Shown one piece after another: positions 16,106 through 24,494 of a stretch of 64,000 nucleotides of DNA; position 1 is the stretch's first letter; the number at the start of each line of letters is the position of its first letter. The stretch comes from a virus. Location: positions 1 to 64,000 of the IMG/VR virus record IMGVR_UViG_3300028840_002691; one strand, given 5' to 3'. The notes under the pieces are model-generated. The model saw nothing but the letters and a program-made list of their open reading frames with translations, was not told the DNA's origin and ran no database searches. A program made the position numbers and the translations under genes.

Positions 16106-16782
16106 TATTGGCTTCTTATCCGAGAAGTGGTACGATGTCCATTGCAGCTTTGTTTGAAAAAGTTGGTGTTAACTCCTTTCACCAGGGCACGAAACCAGGA
16201 GAGAGCACTCCTGCCGACATGAGGATAGTTGGGACTTCTGAGACGAGTGGCATTCACCCAATTAAAAAAACTCCAGAGCGCATAGTTGATAAAGTTAAGG
16301 CAAAGATGTCTAATGTTGGTGATGGAGAAATGTTTGATGCCGATTGGAGAAATTACTGTGTTTTGTACTGGTTAGAGAGATTTGACCCTTCATTGCAGTT
16401 CTTGGTGATGGTACGTGATCCAGTTGATGCCTCTTCCTCTCTGTATGAGTACCATAGGGGCGAAAAGCGGGAGAAGGACCCGAATGATTATTTGAGCAGG
16501 TGGATAGATCTTTATAGTTTTGTTCTTGAGCAGGTTGGGGAGATGACTAGACCAGTGGTTGTGCTAGATTTTGCTGGATATGTAAAGGGTGGTTATACTA
16601 AGTTTCTGCTTGACTTATACGGGAAGGATACCATAGGCAATAGGTTGGAGGTACGAGAGCACTTGAAGGAGAAACTGAACCATTTTGTAGATTACGAGGT
16701 AAAGACTTTCAAGCGCGACCTGGTGAGGAGAGCTAATAAGATAAAGAAGAGACTACTTAAAATGGAGGCACCGAAGACATGA
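16081..16782 (+). CDS. Sulfotransferase-like protein 3
   Basis: 233 residues; starts at GTG 16081 or the adjacent GTG. SYPRSGTMSIAALFEKVGV (PRSGT at 14-18) is a PAPS 5' loop, and LVMVRDPVDASSSLYEYHRG is a good 3'-phosphate motif with Arg-Asp and Ser. It is shorter than typical members. Third sulfotransferase of the cassette and paralogous rather than duplicated: sequence similarity to the other two is low outside the motifs. Confidence 0.75.
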   Translation: MVGIGRRVILASYPRSGTMSIAALFEKVGVNSFHQGTKPGESTPADMRIVGTSETSGIHPIKKTPERIVDKVKAKMSNVGDGEMFDADWRNYCVLYWLERFDPSLQFLVMVRDPVDASSSLYEYHRGEKREKDPNDYLSRWIDLYSFVLEQVGEMTRPVVVLDFAGYVKGGYTKFLLDLYGKDTIGNRLEVREHLKEKLNHFVDYEVKTFKRDLVRRANKIKKRLLKMEAPKT

Positions 16783-17738
16783 GAGCACTAGTAACGGGAG
16801 GCAGTGGGTTTATAGGCAGTCATGTGGTGGACTACTTGAAAGCTGCAGGTTGTAAGGTAAGGATTTTTGATATGCGCAGGCCGTATCAGGAAGAGTGGAG
16901 ATTGAATGATAGTGTTCATGGGGCTGCTAGGTATTATGGGTTAGAAAGCACAGGTATTGAGTACTACCAGGGCAGCTTGTTGGACTATGACGCAGTGAGG
17001 ATGGCACTGGACGACGTGGACGTTGTTTATCACTTGGCCGCTGTGGCCGACGTGAACGTGGTGCAGAAAGACCCAAAGCACTCCCATGACATCAACTGCA
17101 CGGGCACTGTGAACCTGTTGGAGGCAATGCGCTACAACGGACAGCCGAAGCGCATAGTGTACGCAAGCACTGTATGGGTTTACAGTGGTTCAAAGGAGAT
17201 GGATGAGCAGTCTCTGTTGCCTACACCAGAGCACTTCTACACGGCGACAAAGCTGTTCGGGGAGCACGCTTGCATCACCTACAGCAAGATGTACGACCTT
17301 GACTACACCATACTGCGCTATGGCATACCCTATGGACCGCGAGCACGCGGAGCAGCGGTGATACCTCTCTTTGTGGACAAGGCGATGAATGGACAGCCGC
17401 TCACCGTGGCCGGAGACGGCAAGCAGGGCCGCTTCTTTATCTATGTGGAGGACTTGGCCAGGGCTCACGTCTGCGTTCTGGACCATCTTATTGTTTCGAA
17501 GAACCAGATCTACAACCTCGAGAGCAACAGCTACATAAGGATAAAGGATCTGGTCTACCTGCTGAAGGAGCACTTTCCGGAGCTGAAGGTGGAGTACGTT
17601 GAGGGTCGAACTGGCGACTACGAGGCGGCACGCGCAGCGACAGACAAGGCAAAGATCGACTTGGATTGGCAACCTGAGATGGACTTTGAGCACGGATTGC
17701 AGAGGTACATAAAATGGTACGAAAAGCAGTTGAGGTAG
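16779..17738 (+). CDS. NAD-dependent sugar epimerase (GalE/WbpP-like)
   Basis: 319 residues. GGSGFIGSHVVDYL (7-20) binds NAD; VYHLAAVADV, YASTVWVYSG and YTATK (Tyr154, Lys158) complete the extended SDR active site, and RYGIPYGPRARG follows. Most like UDP-hexose 4-epimerases or dehydratases. ATGA overlap with the upstream sulfotransferase and overlap with the NeuB-like gene downstream put it next to nonulosonate synthesis, where a UDP-HexNAc epimerase is often needed. Confidence 0.83.
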   Translation: MRALVTGGSGFIGSHVVDYLKAAGCKVRIFDMRRPYQEEWRLNDSVHGAARYYGLESTGIEYYQGSLLDYDAVRMALDDVDVVYHLAAVADVNVVQKDPKHSHDINCTGTVNLLEAMRYNGQPKRIVYASTVWVYSGSKEMDEQSLLPTPEHFYTATKLFGEHACITYSKMYDLDYTILRYGIPYGPRARGAAVIPLFVDKAMNGQPLTVAGDGKQGRFFIYVEDLARAHVCVLDHLIVSKNQIYNLESNSYIRIKDLVYLLKEHFPELKVEYVEGRTGDYEAARAATDKAKIDLDWQPEMDFEHGLQRYIKWYEKQLR

Positions 17739-18796
17739 ATTGCCGACTGATAGACGACGATCAGCCCGTGTACATAGTGTTTGAGGCTGGTCAGACGCAC
17801 CAGGGGTTTGAGGATGCAAAGCACCTGATAGATGTGGCAGCCAATTCTGGAGCAGATGCCATAAAGTTCCAGATGTACGACGCCGAGAGGCTTATTGCTG
17901 ATGACTTGCCAGACCGCTACTCAGTTCTCACCCCAGAAGGAGAGGTGGAGGAAAGAGAAGAGCTGCTGGTGAAAACTCTGAAGCGGAAGGAGTTCACTAA
18001 GGATGAGTGGAAGGAGCTGAAAGCTTATGCCGACGATATAGGTATCACTTTCTTTTCCACTTTCTGCTTTGAGGAGGAGTTGGACTTTCTTGTCAGCGAG
18101 CTGAGGGTGAAGCTGCTCAAGATCTGCTCTGGCGATATAGACCACTACTGGCTGTTGGAGAAGGCTGCAGACACCGGACTTCCTGTGATGATAGATACAG
18201 GTTCTGCTACTCTTGGTGAGGTGGAGAACGCTGTGGATGTGTTGCGGAGGAGGGGCTGCTGCCAGATTGTCATCAACCACTGTCCTTCTGGTTTTCCGGC
18301 AGACTTGAGCTGTGTGAACTTGAACATGATCACCACATTGAGGCAGATGTTCCGGTGGCCAGTGGCGTTTTCAGATCACAATATGGGCGTGGACATGGAC
18401 ATAGCTGCTGTGGCGCTGGGGGCGAATATGGTAGAGAAAACCATTACTACTGACCAGTTCTGCCAGGAACCTGAGCACATGGTTTCTATGCCTGTTGACC
18501 TGTGCGGTGTGTTCGTAGAAAGAATACGGCAGGTCGCGCAGGCAATGGGCAGGAACAGAGTCGCTATTGCATCGGCTGCCGAGTTGTCTGGAAGAGAAGC
18601 AAAACGCAGGGGCATCTACGCAAAGAGAGACATTACAGCTGGGGAAACGCTAGGCAGAGGAGATATAGAGTTCAGGAGGCCTGTTTGCTGGGTCGCAGCA
18701 AAGCATTATAGATTGGTTATTGGCCGCAAGGCAACTTGCGATTTTTTTGAAGGCGAAGGAATAGACTTAGATTATTTGGTATCAGAAGATGAGTAA
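17714..18796 (+). CDS. NeuB-family sugar-acid synthase with SAF domain
   Basis: 360 residues. EAGQTHQG (24-31) is the NeuB EAGxNHxG motif with changes, then ADAIKFQMYDAERL, KICSGDIDHYWLLEKAADTG, and FSDHNMGVDMDIAAVALGAN with EKTIT complete the TIM-barrel. The last 65 residues (RRGIYAKRDITAGETLGRGDI) are the antifreeze-like SAF domain that closes the active site. NeuB enzymes condense phosphoenolpyruvate with an aldose to make sialic, legionaminic or pseudaminic acid. Length matches the family. The exact product is unknown. Confidence 0.85.
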   Translation: MVRKAVEVDCRLIDDDQPVYIVFEAGQTHQGFEDAKHLIDVAANSGADAIKFQMYDAERLIADDLPDRYSVLTPEGEVEEREELLVKTLKRKEFTKDEWKELKAYADDIGITFFSTFCFEEELDFLVSELRVKLLKICSGDIDHYWLLEKAADTGLPVMIDTGSATLGEVENAVDVLRRRGCCQIVINHCPSGFPADLSCVNLNMITTLRQMFRWPVAFSDHNMGVDMDIAAVALGANMVEKTITTDQFCQEPEHMVSMPVDLCGVFVERIRQVAQAMGRNRVAIASAAELSGREAKRRGIYAKRDITAGETLGRGDIEFRRPVCWVAAKHYRLVIGRKATCDFFEGEGIDLDYLVSEDE

Positions 18797-19481
18797 AGTG
18801 GTCACAATACATCAGCCGGAGCACTTGCCGTGGCTTGGTTTCTTTCATAAGATATTTCAGGCAGACACGGTGGTACTGTTGGACAACGTGCCGTTCCGTA
18901 AGAACTACTTCCAGAACCGCAACAAAGTGCGCACGGCTACAGGGTTGACATGGGTGACTGTACCTGTGAAGAGGCATTTGGATACAAAGATCTGTGATGT
19001 GGAGATTGCTGGTGAGAGGTGGAAAAGAAAATGGTGGGATACTATTTACTACAATTATAAGAGAAGCAAGTTTTTTGAGAAGTATATGGAGGCATACTTT
19101 TGGCCTGATAAACTATTCGATACTTTGGAGGATTTATCTTCTTTTAATGAAGAACTGATATTTGATATGTGCTTAATGTTTGACGTTGAAACTCCAGAAT
19201 TTATTAGTACTGAAAGAGATATGAAAGTTTCTGGTGATGGTACTGATTTACTTCTTGATATTTGTGAAGCTACTATGGCCGACACTTACCTCTCAGGCCC
19301 ATCAGGCAGAGACTACTTGGAGCTGCACAAGTTCAACGAGGCAGACATAGAAGTCAAGTTTGAGGACTTCAAGCACCCAGTCTACAAGCAGCTCTACGAA
19401 CCGTTCATCTACAACACTTCGGCCATTGATCTGCTGTTCAACTACGGGCCGGACAGCTATGGGATTTTGATGGATGAATAA
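18789..19481 (+). CDS. WbqC-like protein
   Basis: 230 residues. The N-terminus (TIHQPEHLPWLGFFHKIFQA, then VLLDNVPFRKNYFQNRN) is the WbqC family signature: conserved HQPxYLPWxGFF and QFxKxxWQNRxKI-like segments. WbqC-like proteins occur in O-antigen loci and are thought to act on amino or formyl/acyl sugars, though the chemistry is poorly known. It overlaps the two NeuB-like genes on either side. The stretch 19050-19275 is markedly AT-rich within the gene. Confidence 0.8.
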   Translation: MSKVVTIHQPEHLPWLGFFHKIFQADTVVLLDNVPFRKNYFQNRNKVRTATGLTWVTVPVKRHLDTKICDVEIAGERWKRKWWDTIYYNYKRSKFFEKYMEAYFWPDKLFDTLEDLSSFNEELIFDMCLMFDVETPEFISTERDMKVSGDGTDLLLDICEATMADTYLSGPSGRDYLELHKFNEADIEVKFEDFKHPVYKQLYEPFIYNTSAIDLLFNYGPDSYGILMDE

Positions 19482-20325
19482 GACAGTCATAATAGCAGAG
19501 GTCGGAGAGTGCTGGAACGGTGAGCTGGAGACTGCCAGAAAGCTGATAAATGCTGCAGCGCATGCTGGCTGTGACTACGTCAAGTTTCAAACCCTAGACA
19601 GCGAAGGCATACGGGACAGCGACCCAGAAGCCAAATGGTTCAGGAAGGTGGCATTGACTCCTGGCCTTATGCACGTTTTTCGCACGTGGGCAGATTTGTA
19701 CAAGATAAAGCTGTTGTTTACTCCAGAGAACGTCAGAACAGCCGAGTGGGTCGCCGACATGAGGCTGCCGGAGGTGAAGGTGGCCAGCTCCTCAATAGTT
19801 GACTATGAGTTGTTGGAGTTTGTGAAGGACAACTTCGACACGATCTTTCTCTCTACTGGTATGGCTTCTGCGGAAGAAGTGTCTGCTGCTGTTGGTTTTC
19901 TTAGTAGTAGTACTTATCTTTATTTAATGCACTGTATTTCTGAATACCCAACTGGTCCTTTATTGGAAAAGAGAGGATTGAAGGCCTTGAATGAGGCAGA
20001 TGTAAATTTGAACATGATGAAAGTTTTGGCTAGCAAATACCTCTGTAAGGTTGGCTACTCAGACCACACGGCTGGCATACTGGCTCCGGTGTCCGCTGTG
20101 GCTATGGGGGCTGAGGTGATAGAAAAGCACATCTGTTGGGACAGGAGGGATGGGCTCGCTTTCCACGACGGCACCGACTACGTGCTCTCTGCTGAGCCTT
20201 GGGAGCTGAAGGAGATGGTAGACCAGATACGCAGGGTGGAGAAGATGAAAGGCAGCGGCAACTGGCAGCGCACAGGGGGTGAATTGCTGCTGAAGGACTT
20301 CTTGAGAGGGAGATTTGACGGATGA
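19474..20325 (+). CDS. NeuB-family sugar-acid synthase, no SAF domain
   Basis: 283 residues, the TIM-barrel only: AEVGECWNGELETARKLI, CDYVKFQTLDSEGI, VKVASSSIVDYELLEF, STGMASAEEV, and GYSDHTAGILAPVSAVAMGA with EVIEKH. The motif normally written EIGxNHxG reads EVGECWNG, and the C-terminal SAF domain is absent, unlike the copy at 17714. It may therefore make a different 2-keto sugar acid or need a partner for closure. Codon use shifts to AT-rich between about 19860 and 20040. Confidence 0.8.
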   Translation: MNKTVIIAEVGECWNGELETARKLINAAAHAGCDYVKFQTLDSEGIRDSDPEAKWFRKVALTPGLMHVFRTWADLYKIKLLFTPENVRTAEWVADMRLPEVKVASSSIVDYELLEFVKDNFDTIFLSTGMASAEEVSAAVGFLSSSTYLYLMHCISEYPTGPLLEKRGLKALNEADVNLNMMKVLASKYLCKVGYSDHTAGILAPVSAVAMGAEVIEKHICWDRRDGLAFHDGTDYVLSAEPWELKEMVDQIRRVEKMKGSGNWQRTGGELLLKDFLRGRFDG

Positions 20326-20672
20326 ACAGCGAGACTAAGATCGTTATGGTGATTGTGATGCTGTTGGTGGGGGCTGTTTGCTTTGCGCCATTTTTTGCTG
20401 GCAGTGGCGAGGATGCTGCCTGTAGCAAGATGCCACCGGAAGTCGAAAAGCAGAGTGATTACTTTGATAGGGTGGAGAAGCTGATAGCCGATACCGACGT
20501 GACCAATACCGAGGAGCTGTTGACTTCAAGCATACTGTGCTGTGCGATGATGGCTAAGGCATTGGGTACTGAGTACCTGCAGCTGCTTTCGGACGCCTGC
20601 GACATGTACATAGAATACATTGAGGAGTTGGCTGAGGTATTAGGCAAGAAAGACAAAGGGGAGCCGATATGA
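20322..20672 (+). CDS. Membrane-anchored small protein
   Basis: 116 residues: an N-terminal hydrophobic helix (about 7-26, VMVIVMLLVGAVCFAPFFAG) then an acidic helical domain with several Cys (ACSKM, ILCC, DACDM). ATGA overlaps at both ends tie it to the sugar operon. It may sit in the inner membrane facing either side. Not recognised. Confidence 0.55.
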   Translation: MNSETKIVMVIVMLLVGAVCFAPFFAGSGEDAACSKMPPEVEKQSDYFDRVEKLIADTDVTNTEELLTSSILCCAMMAKALGTEYLQLLSDACDMYIEYIEELAEVLGKKDKGEPI

Positions 20673-21619
20673 GAAAGGTGCTGTTCGTCACCAGGGCAGA
20701 CAACAAGCAGGGCATGGGCGACCTTATGGGCTCTCTTGCTATAGCCGAGGAGTTCAACAGTCATGGTTGGCACACAGACTTCCGAGTGGAAATGAACGAA
20801 GCTGTGGAGAAGGTGTTCAAGGACGCTGGTTTTGTAGCAGGTTACACTCAGAGCAATGAGTATGATGTTGTGATAGTCAACCAGCTCACCACCAGCCGCG
20901 ACGACTTAACAGTGTTGAAAGAGCAGTATGGCAGGGCAAAGCTGGTAACGATAGATGATGCTGGAGAGGCAGCCGTGCACATGGCCGATCTCAGGATAAA
21001 TCCGCTCTACGATACGTTGACCGCGCACAAGGGCTTCGAGTACGTGCCCATTGACGGGGTGTTCAGAAGCGCACGCAGCGAGATTACTCCAATAAGAAGG
21101 ATGGTTGGCAGGATTCTGGTAACGCTGGGTGGGGCAGACACTTATGGTTTCAACGAGAGGGTGAATAGGTTATTGCTGAAGATACCATTGACTGCCGTTG
21201 TCAAAACAGTACACGGACCTGCCGTTAGGGATGGTGGTGGCGATTATGATGGGGCTGTCGACTATCGGCATCAAGTAAAGTGGTCGTTGACTCAGCGGCA
21301 GATGTGCAAGGCAATGACCTGGGCAGACTTGGTTATCTGCTCCTGTGGGCTGACTGTGTTTCAGGCTTTGTGTGTTGGGGTGCCTGCTGTGGTTGTTTGC
21401 GCTGAGACTTTTGAGGAGGAGACAGCGAAGAGGCTTGAGGAGAAAGGTGTGATAGTGAACTTGGGTTTCGCTGGCATGCTGGACGGATACACTTTCACCG
21501 AGGCTGTGGTGGAACTGGTGAACGACTCCTACAGACGTAAGGAGATGACTGCCAAAGGATTAGACCTTATAGACGGCAAAGGTACGGAGAAGATTTATGC
21601 TCTTATTGCCAGATACTAG
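20669..21619 (+). CDS. PseG-like nucleotide-sugar hydrolase/glycosyltransferase-fold protein
   Basis: 316 residues with two Rossmann-like lobes. LFVTRADNKQGMGDLMGSLA stands for the RxDxxxxxGxGHxxR start of PseG (the His-Arg part is altered), LVTIDDAG and RILVTLGGAD match TIDD and ITLGGSD, and ADLVICSCGLTVFQALCVGV matches ADLAISxGGxTxxELxxLG. PseG removes UDP from a trideoxy amino sugar to feed NeuB-type synthases, so its place near two NeuB genes makes sense. The missing GxGH is odd and could mean a changed substrate. Confidence 0.7.
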   Translation: MRKVLFVTRADNKQGMGDLMGSLAIAEEFNSHGWHTDFRVEMNEAVEKVFKDAGFVAGYTQSNEYDVVIVNQLTTSRDDLTVLKEQYGRAKLVTIDDAGEAAVHMADLRINPLYDTLTAHKGFEYVPIDGVFRSARSEITPIRRMVGRILVTLGGADTYGFNERVNRLLLKIPLTAVVKTVHGPAVRDGGGDYDGAVDYRHQVKWSLTQRQMCKAMTWADLVICSCGLTVFQALCVGVPAVVVCAETFEEETAKRLEEKGVIVNLGFAGMLDGYTFTEAVVELVNDSYRRKEMTAKGLDLIDGKGTEKIYALIARY

Positions 21620-22262
21620 GGTGTTGGTAGTGGCCCCGCATCCAGATGATGAGGTGCTTGGCTGTGGAGGGCTGATTGCCAGGTTCTGTGGTGAGAAGAT
21701 TCTGGTGGCCGTTTGTGTGGCTGGTTATAGGGTGTATAATCACACACCAGATATGGAAGAGGCAAGAGAGCAAGCGTATGCTTTGCAAGTTGCTGCTAAG
21801 ATTTTGAGCAATGGTGTCGGGTATAGGATAAACACTCTCGCTTGCAAAGATGAGGAAATGGGTCAAAAACTCATAGATACTGCAATAAAAATAGAATCAA
21901 CAGTGCACCACTTTAAACCAACTATGGTATTCCTGCCATGGAAAGGCGACACCAACCAGGACCACAAGGCCGTTCACCATGCTGGTATAATAGCCACCAA
22001 GCAGGTGCCCAACATATTCTGCTACGAGGTGCCTTCTTCCACTGAGGTTTACAGCGGGTTTGTGCCGAACTTCTACATGCCGATGACTGCTGATGTTTTG
22101 GAAAAGAAAGTGGAAGCGATGCTATGTTACAAGAGGGAAATGAGAGAGTACCCACATCCAAGATCCGCAAATGGCTTGTGCTCATGGGCAGAGAAAAGAG
22201 GAATGGAATGTGGGCACAATGCTGCAGAAGCATTCATGATGATCAGAGGGGTGTATGGCTAG
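21597..22262 (+). CDS. PIG-L/LmbE-family deacetylase
   Basis: 221 residues from ATG 21597; GTG 21621 is an alternative. APHPDDEVLGCGG (13-25) supplies the zinc-binding His and Asp pair, and DHKAVHHA in the second half supplies the further His. The family hydrolyses N-acetyl groups from GlcNAc-type sugars or mycothiol precursors. In this cassette it would free an amino group for later acylation. Overlaps with both neighbours indicate cotranslation. Confidence 0.83.
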   Translation: MLLLPDTRVLVVAPHPDDEVLGCGGLIARFCGEKILVAVCVAGYRVYNHTPDMEEAREQAYALQVAAKILSNGVGYRINTLACKDEEMGQKLIDTAIKIESTVHHFKPTMVFLPWKGDTNQDHKAVHHAGIIATKQVPNIFCYEVPSSTEVYSGFVPNFYMPMTADVLEKKVEAMLCYKREMREYPHPRSANGLCSWAEKRGMECGHNAAEAFMMIRGVYG

Positions 22263-23829
22263 GCTGATCATAGTTACGGACTACGTGCGGATAGGCAGCG
22301 AGTTCAAGGGCGCAGAGATACTAGCATTGACTCATGGGGCGCAACTGGCCTGCGAGCAGCAAGGCTTTCAGTGCTCAGTGCCGGACAACCTCTACGACTA
22401 CAGAGCGTTCCGCAAGGACTTCCTGCCGATAGCCTGGGAGATAGACCGAGTGCTGGAGAAGCTGGACGAGAGCGGCAAGTGGACATGGTTCCCGTATGCC
22501 TGGAGTGGCAACGAGTACTGGTTCATTGTGTTCTTTGCCAACCTGTTCTACCTGTCAAAGCTGGCTAGGAGGATAAACGAAGTCTACAGAGGCTGCAGGC
22601 CGATAATACTGCACAGTGGTGGGCTGCTTGAGAAGCCGATAGACGAAGGTATAGAGTTCACTCACAGTGACCTGAACCTGCACCGCTTCAGTTTTGGGTT
22701 GAACACAAAGGTCTATTGGCTGAAGAGTCTGCTGGATGACTGTCAGGTTCTCAGGTCCAGCTCGGCTTACAGCTTGCCGGACATGATGGCTCTGCACTAC
22801 AGCAAGATCAGGGGGCTGAAGTACAACTCTGGCGGACACCTGTTTCTGGATATATGCGACCAGGGTGCTCCGGTGTGGGTAGCGCAGGCAGGCTACGAGG
22901 TCAGCAGGCTGAAGAAGCGCCTTCCTGAGTATAAGTACTCATTCCCGCTGGTGGAACTGGAGAACGAGCAGTTGGAATATAGTGGGCTAAGAAGCAGCCC
23001 GTTGACCAAGGACTTCCGTGAGTTCTTGATGAACTACTTCTCTGGGCAGTCACTGGCGCTGAACAGAGCGTACAATGTCTTCTCCAGGTATCATGACTGT
23101 GTGGTCAGGAGGGTGCGCTCGGCGTTTGAGCTGTTGGACAGGATGTTCAGGGAGCAGAGGCCAAAGGCTGTGTTCTACTCAGTGGGCTCCACCAGGCTAC
23201 ACGAGGCGCTGCTTGGGTGGATGGCCAATGAGCGCGGCGTGCCCGTGTTCTACTTTGATCATGGTGGTGGGCAGTTGTTTGCTGAAGATCCGCTGATCAA
23301 CTACCAGGGAGCTAATAACATTGTTTCCAGGCATCACATCAGAAGGAAGCGGTTCGGTTCATTGGCCATGTACGAACTGAGCAAAAAGAAGAAGCCAAGA
23401 ACCAAAGGCATATTGTACTGCCCAGGTCCTCCAGTGTATCATGCTTACAAGGATTTGATGCTGACGTGCTCGGATGCTGAGTCGTTCAAAAAACACAAGA
23501 ACATAGTGGAGTGCGGTAGCGGCAAGGGGCTGGACATAAAGGTGCACCCAGGCGAGGGAGACAGCAACTACCTCTACTTTAGGAATCTGTGCAAGGGCTA
23601 CGACGTGAGGGTTTTGTACGGCTTTCCTGCTGAGGAGATTCTCGGGGAGTACAACTTGATAATGCTGGATTTTCTGCGCTCGGCACTGACGGAGGCTGCT
23701 GTAGCTCAAGGTGTTGCAGTTGAATACTACGGAGAGTCCGTGGAAACGCTACAAGAGAATGGCAAGAGGAAGGAACTACAGGACCCAGGACCAGCGATAG
23801 CTGACTATGTGAGGAGCTTGATAGACTGA
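22255..23829 (+). CDS. Large predicted glycosyltransferase-like protein, unrecognised family
   Basis: 524 residues, soluble. The C-terminal part has features of GT-B polysaccharide enzymes: KAVFYSVGSTRLHEALLGWM, GVPVFYFDHGGGQLF, DIKVHPGEGDSNYL and MLDFLRSALTEAAVAQGVAV (the recurring E-A-x-x-x-G). The N-terminal 250 residues resemble nothing I know. Similar large proteins occur in O-antigen loci as surface-carbohydrate biosynthesis proteins. Assignment rests on layout and neighbours, so treat function as likely but unproven. Confidence 0.55.
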   Translation: MARLIIVTDYVRIGSEFKGAEILALTHGAQLACEQQGFQCSVPDNLYDYRAFRKDFLPIAWEIDRVLEKLDESGKWTWFPYAWSGNEYWFIVFFANLFYLSKLARRINEVYRGCRPIILHSGGLLEKPIDEGIEFTHSDLNLHRFSFGLNTKVYWLKSLLDDCQVLRSSSAYSLPDMMALHYSKIRGLKYNSGGHLFLDICDQGAPVWVAQAGYEVSRLKKRLPEYKYSFPLVELENEQLEYSGLRSSPLTKDFREFLMNYFSGQSLALNRAYNVFSRYHDCVVRRVRSAFELLDRMFREQRPKAVFYSVGSTRLHEALLGWMANERGVPVFYFDHGGGQLFAEDPLINYQGANNIVSRHHIRRKRFGSLAMYELSKKKKPRTKGILYCPGPPVYHAYKDLMLTCSDAESFKKHKNIVECGSGKGLDIKVHPGEGDSNYLYFRNLCKGYDVRVLYGFPAEEILGEYNLIMLDFLRSALTEAAVAQGVAVEYYGESVETLQENGKRKELQDPGPAIADYVRSLID

Positions 23830-24494
23830 TGGAATATGAGTTGGATGTGGTTTACCATGTTGATTGCAATGTTGGGGAGGTAAAGGAGAAACTAGGAGAC
23901 ACTGTGGCAGATTTGATTGTTGTTGACTCACCAAGATGCTCTATGTGGAGCTACTCCTTCGACTTTCTAAAGCGCGGTGGTGTGCTGCTGCAGCTGGCGG
24001 AACTTGATAAGGAGGTTGAAAACTCTGCAATTGATTTGAGCAAGTTCTCTCTGCAGGCGAAGATCTTCAACTACGACTTGCTGAGGTGTGGAAGCGCTGT
24101 AACAGATGGGGATTCTTTCTTTGCTGTGTTTAAGGGTGGGGCCACTCGCACAGAGGACCATTCGCTGGTCTTGCCTAGGTACAACAACTTTTCCAGTTCT
24201 GAGAGGAATCTGGTCTTTGGCCTGTATCTGGTGGAGTCATTCTCTAGTGTTGGTGACTTGGTTATAGACCCGTACGCAGGCAGCGGCACCTTCGGTGTGG
24301 CCAGCTTGCTGCTGGGGAGGCGGTATTTGGGGTTTGATGATAGGAGCGGCAGGTGTGAGCAGGCCAACCAGCGCCTAGACTACGTGAAGAGTATGCATGC
24401 TGCTGGATTTAAGTTGTACCTATCACCTAATGATCTTAATAAAGTGATTTATGATTTGAAGGACTATGGAGACGTTAATCCTGCTGCCAGTTAA
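23829..24494 (+). CDS. DNA-methyltransferase-fold protein lacking the DPPY motif, copy 2
   Basis: 221 residues. LVIDPYAGSGTFGVASLLLG and RRYLGFDDRS are near-perfect SAM-binding motifs of N4/N6 DNA methyltransferases. The position of catalytic DPPY reads VVDSPRCSMWSYSFDFLKRG, so the aromatic residue is lost. Paralogous in order of motifs to the gene at 15410; both lie within runs of sugar genes. It starts on the last base region of the upstream gene (TGATGG). Binding of SAM is likely; the substrate is unknown. Confidence 0.65.
   Translation: MEYELDVVYHVDCNVGEVKEKLGDTVADLIVVDSPRCSMWSYSFDFLKRGGVLLQLAELDKEVENSAIDLSKFSLQAKIFNYDLLRCGSAVTDGDSFFAVFKGGATRTEDHSLVLPRYNNFSSSERNLVFGLYLVESFSSVGDLVIDPYAGSGTFGVASLLLGRRYLGFDDRSGRCEQANQRLDYVKSMHAAGFKLYLSPNDLNKVIYDLKDYGDVNPAAS

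Noticed and set aside
15410-24494. Active phage DNA methyltransferases for anti-restriction
   Set aside because: Both candidates lack the DPPY/SPPY catalytic motif and no target-recognition domain is visible.
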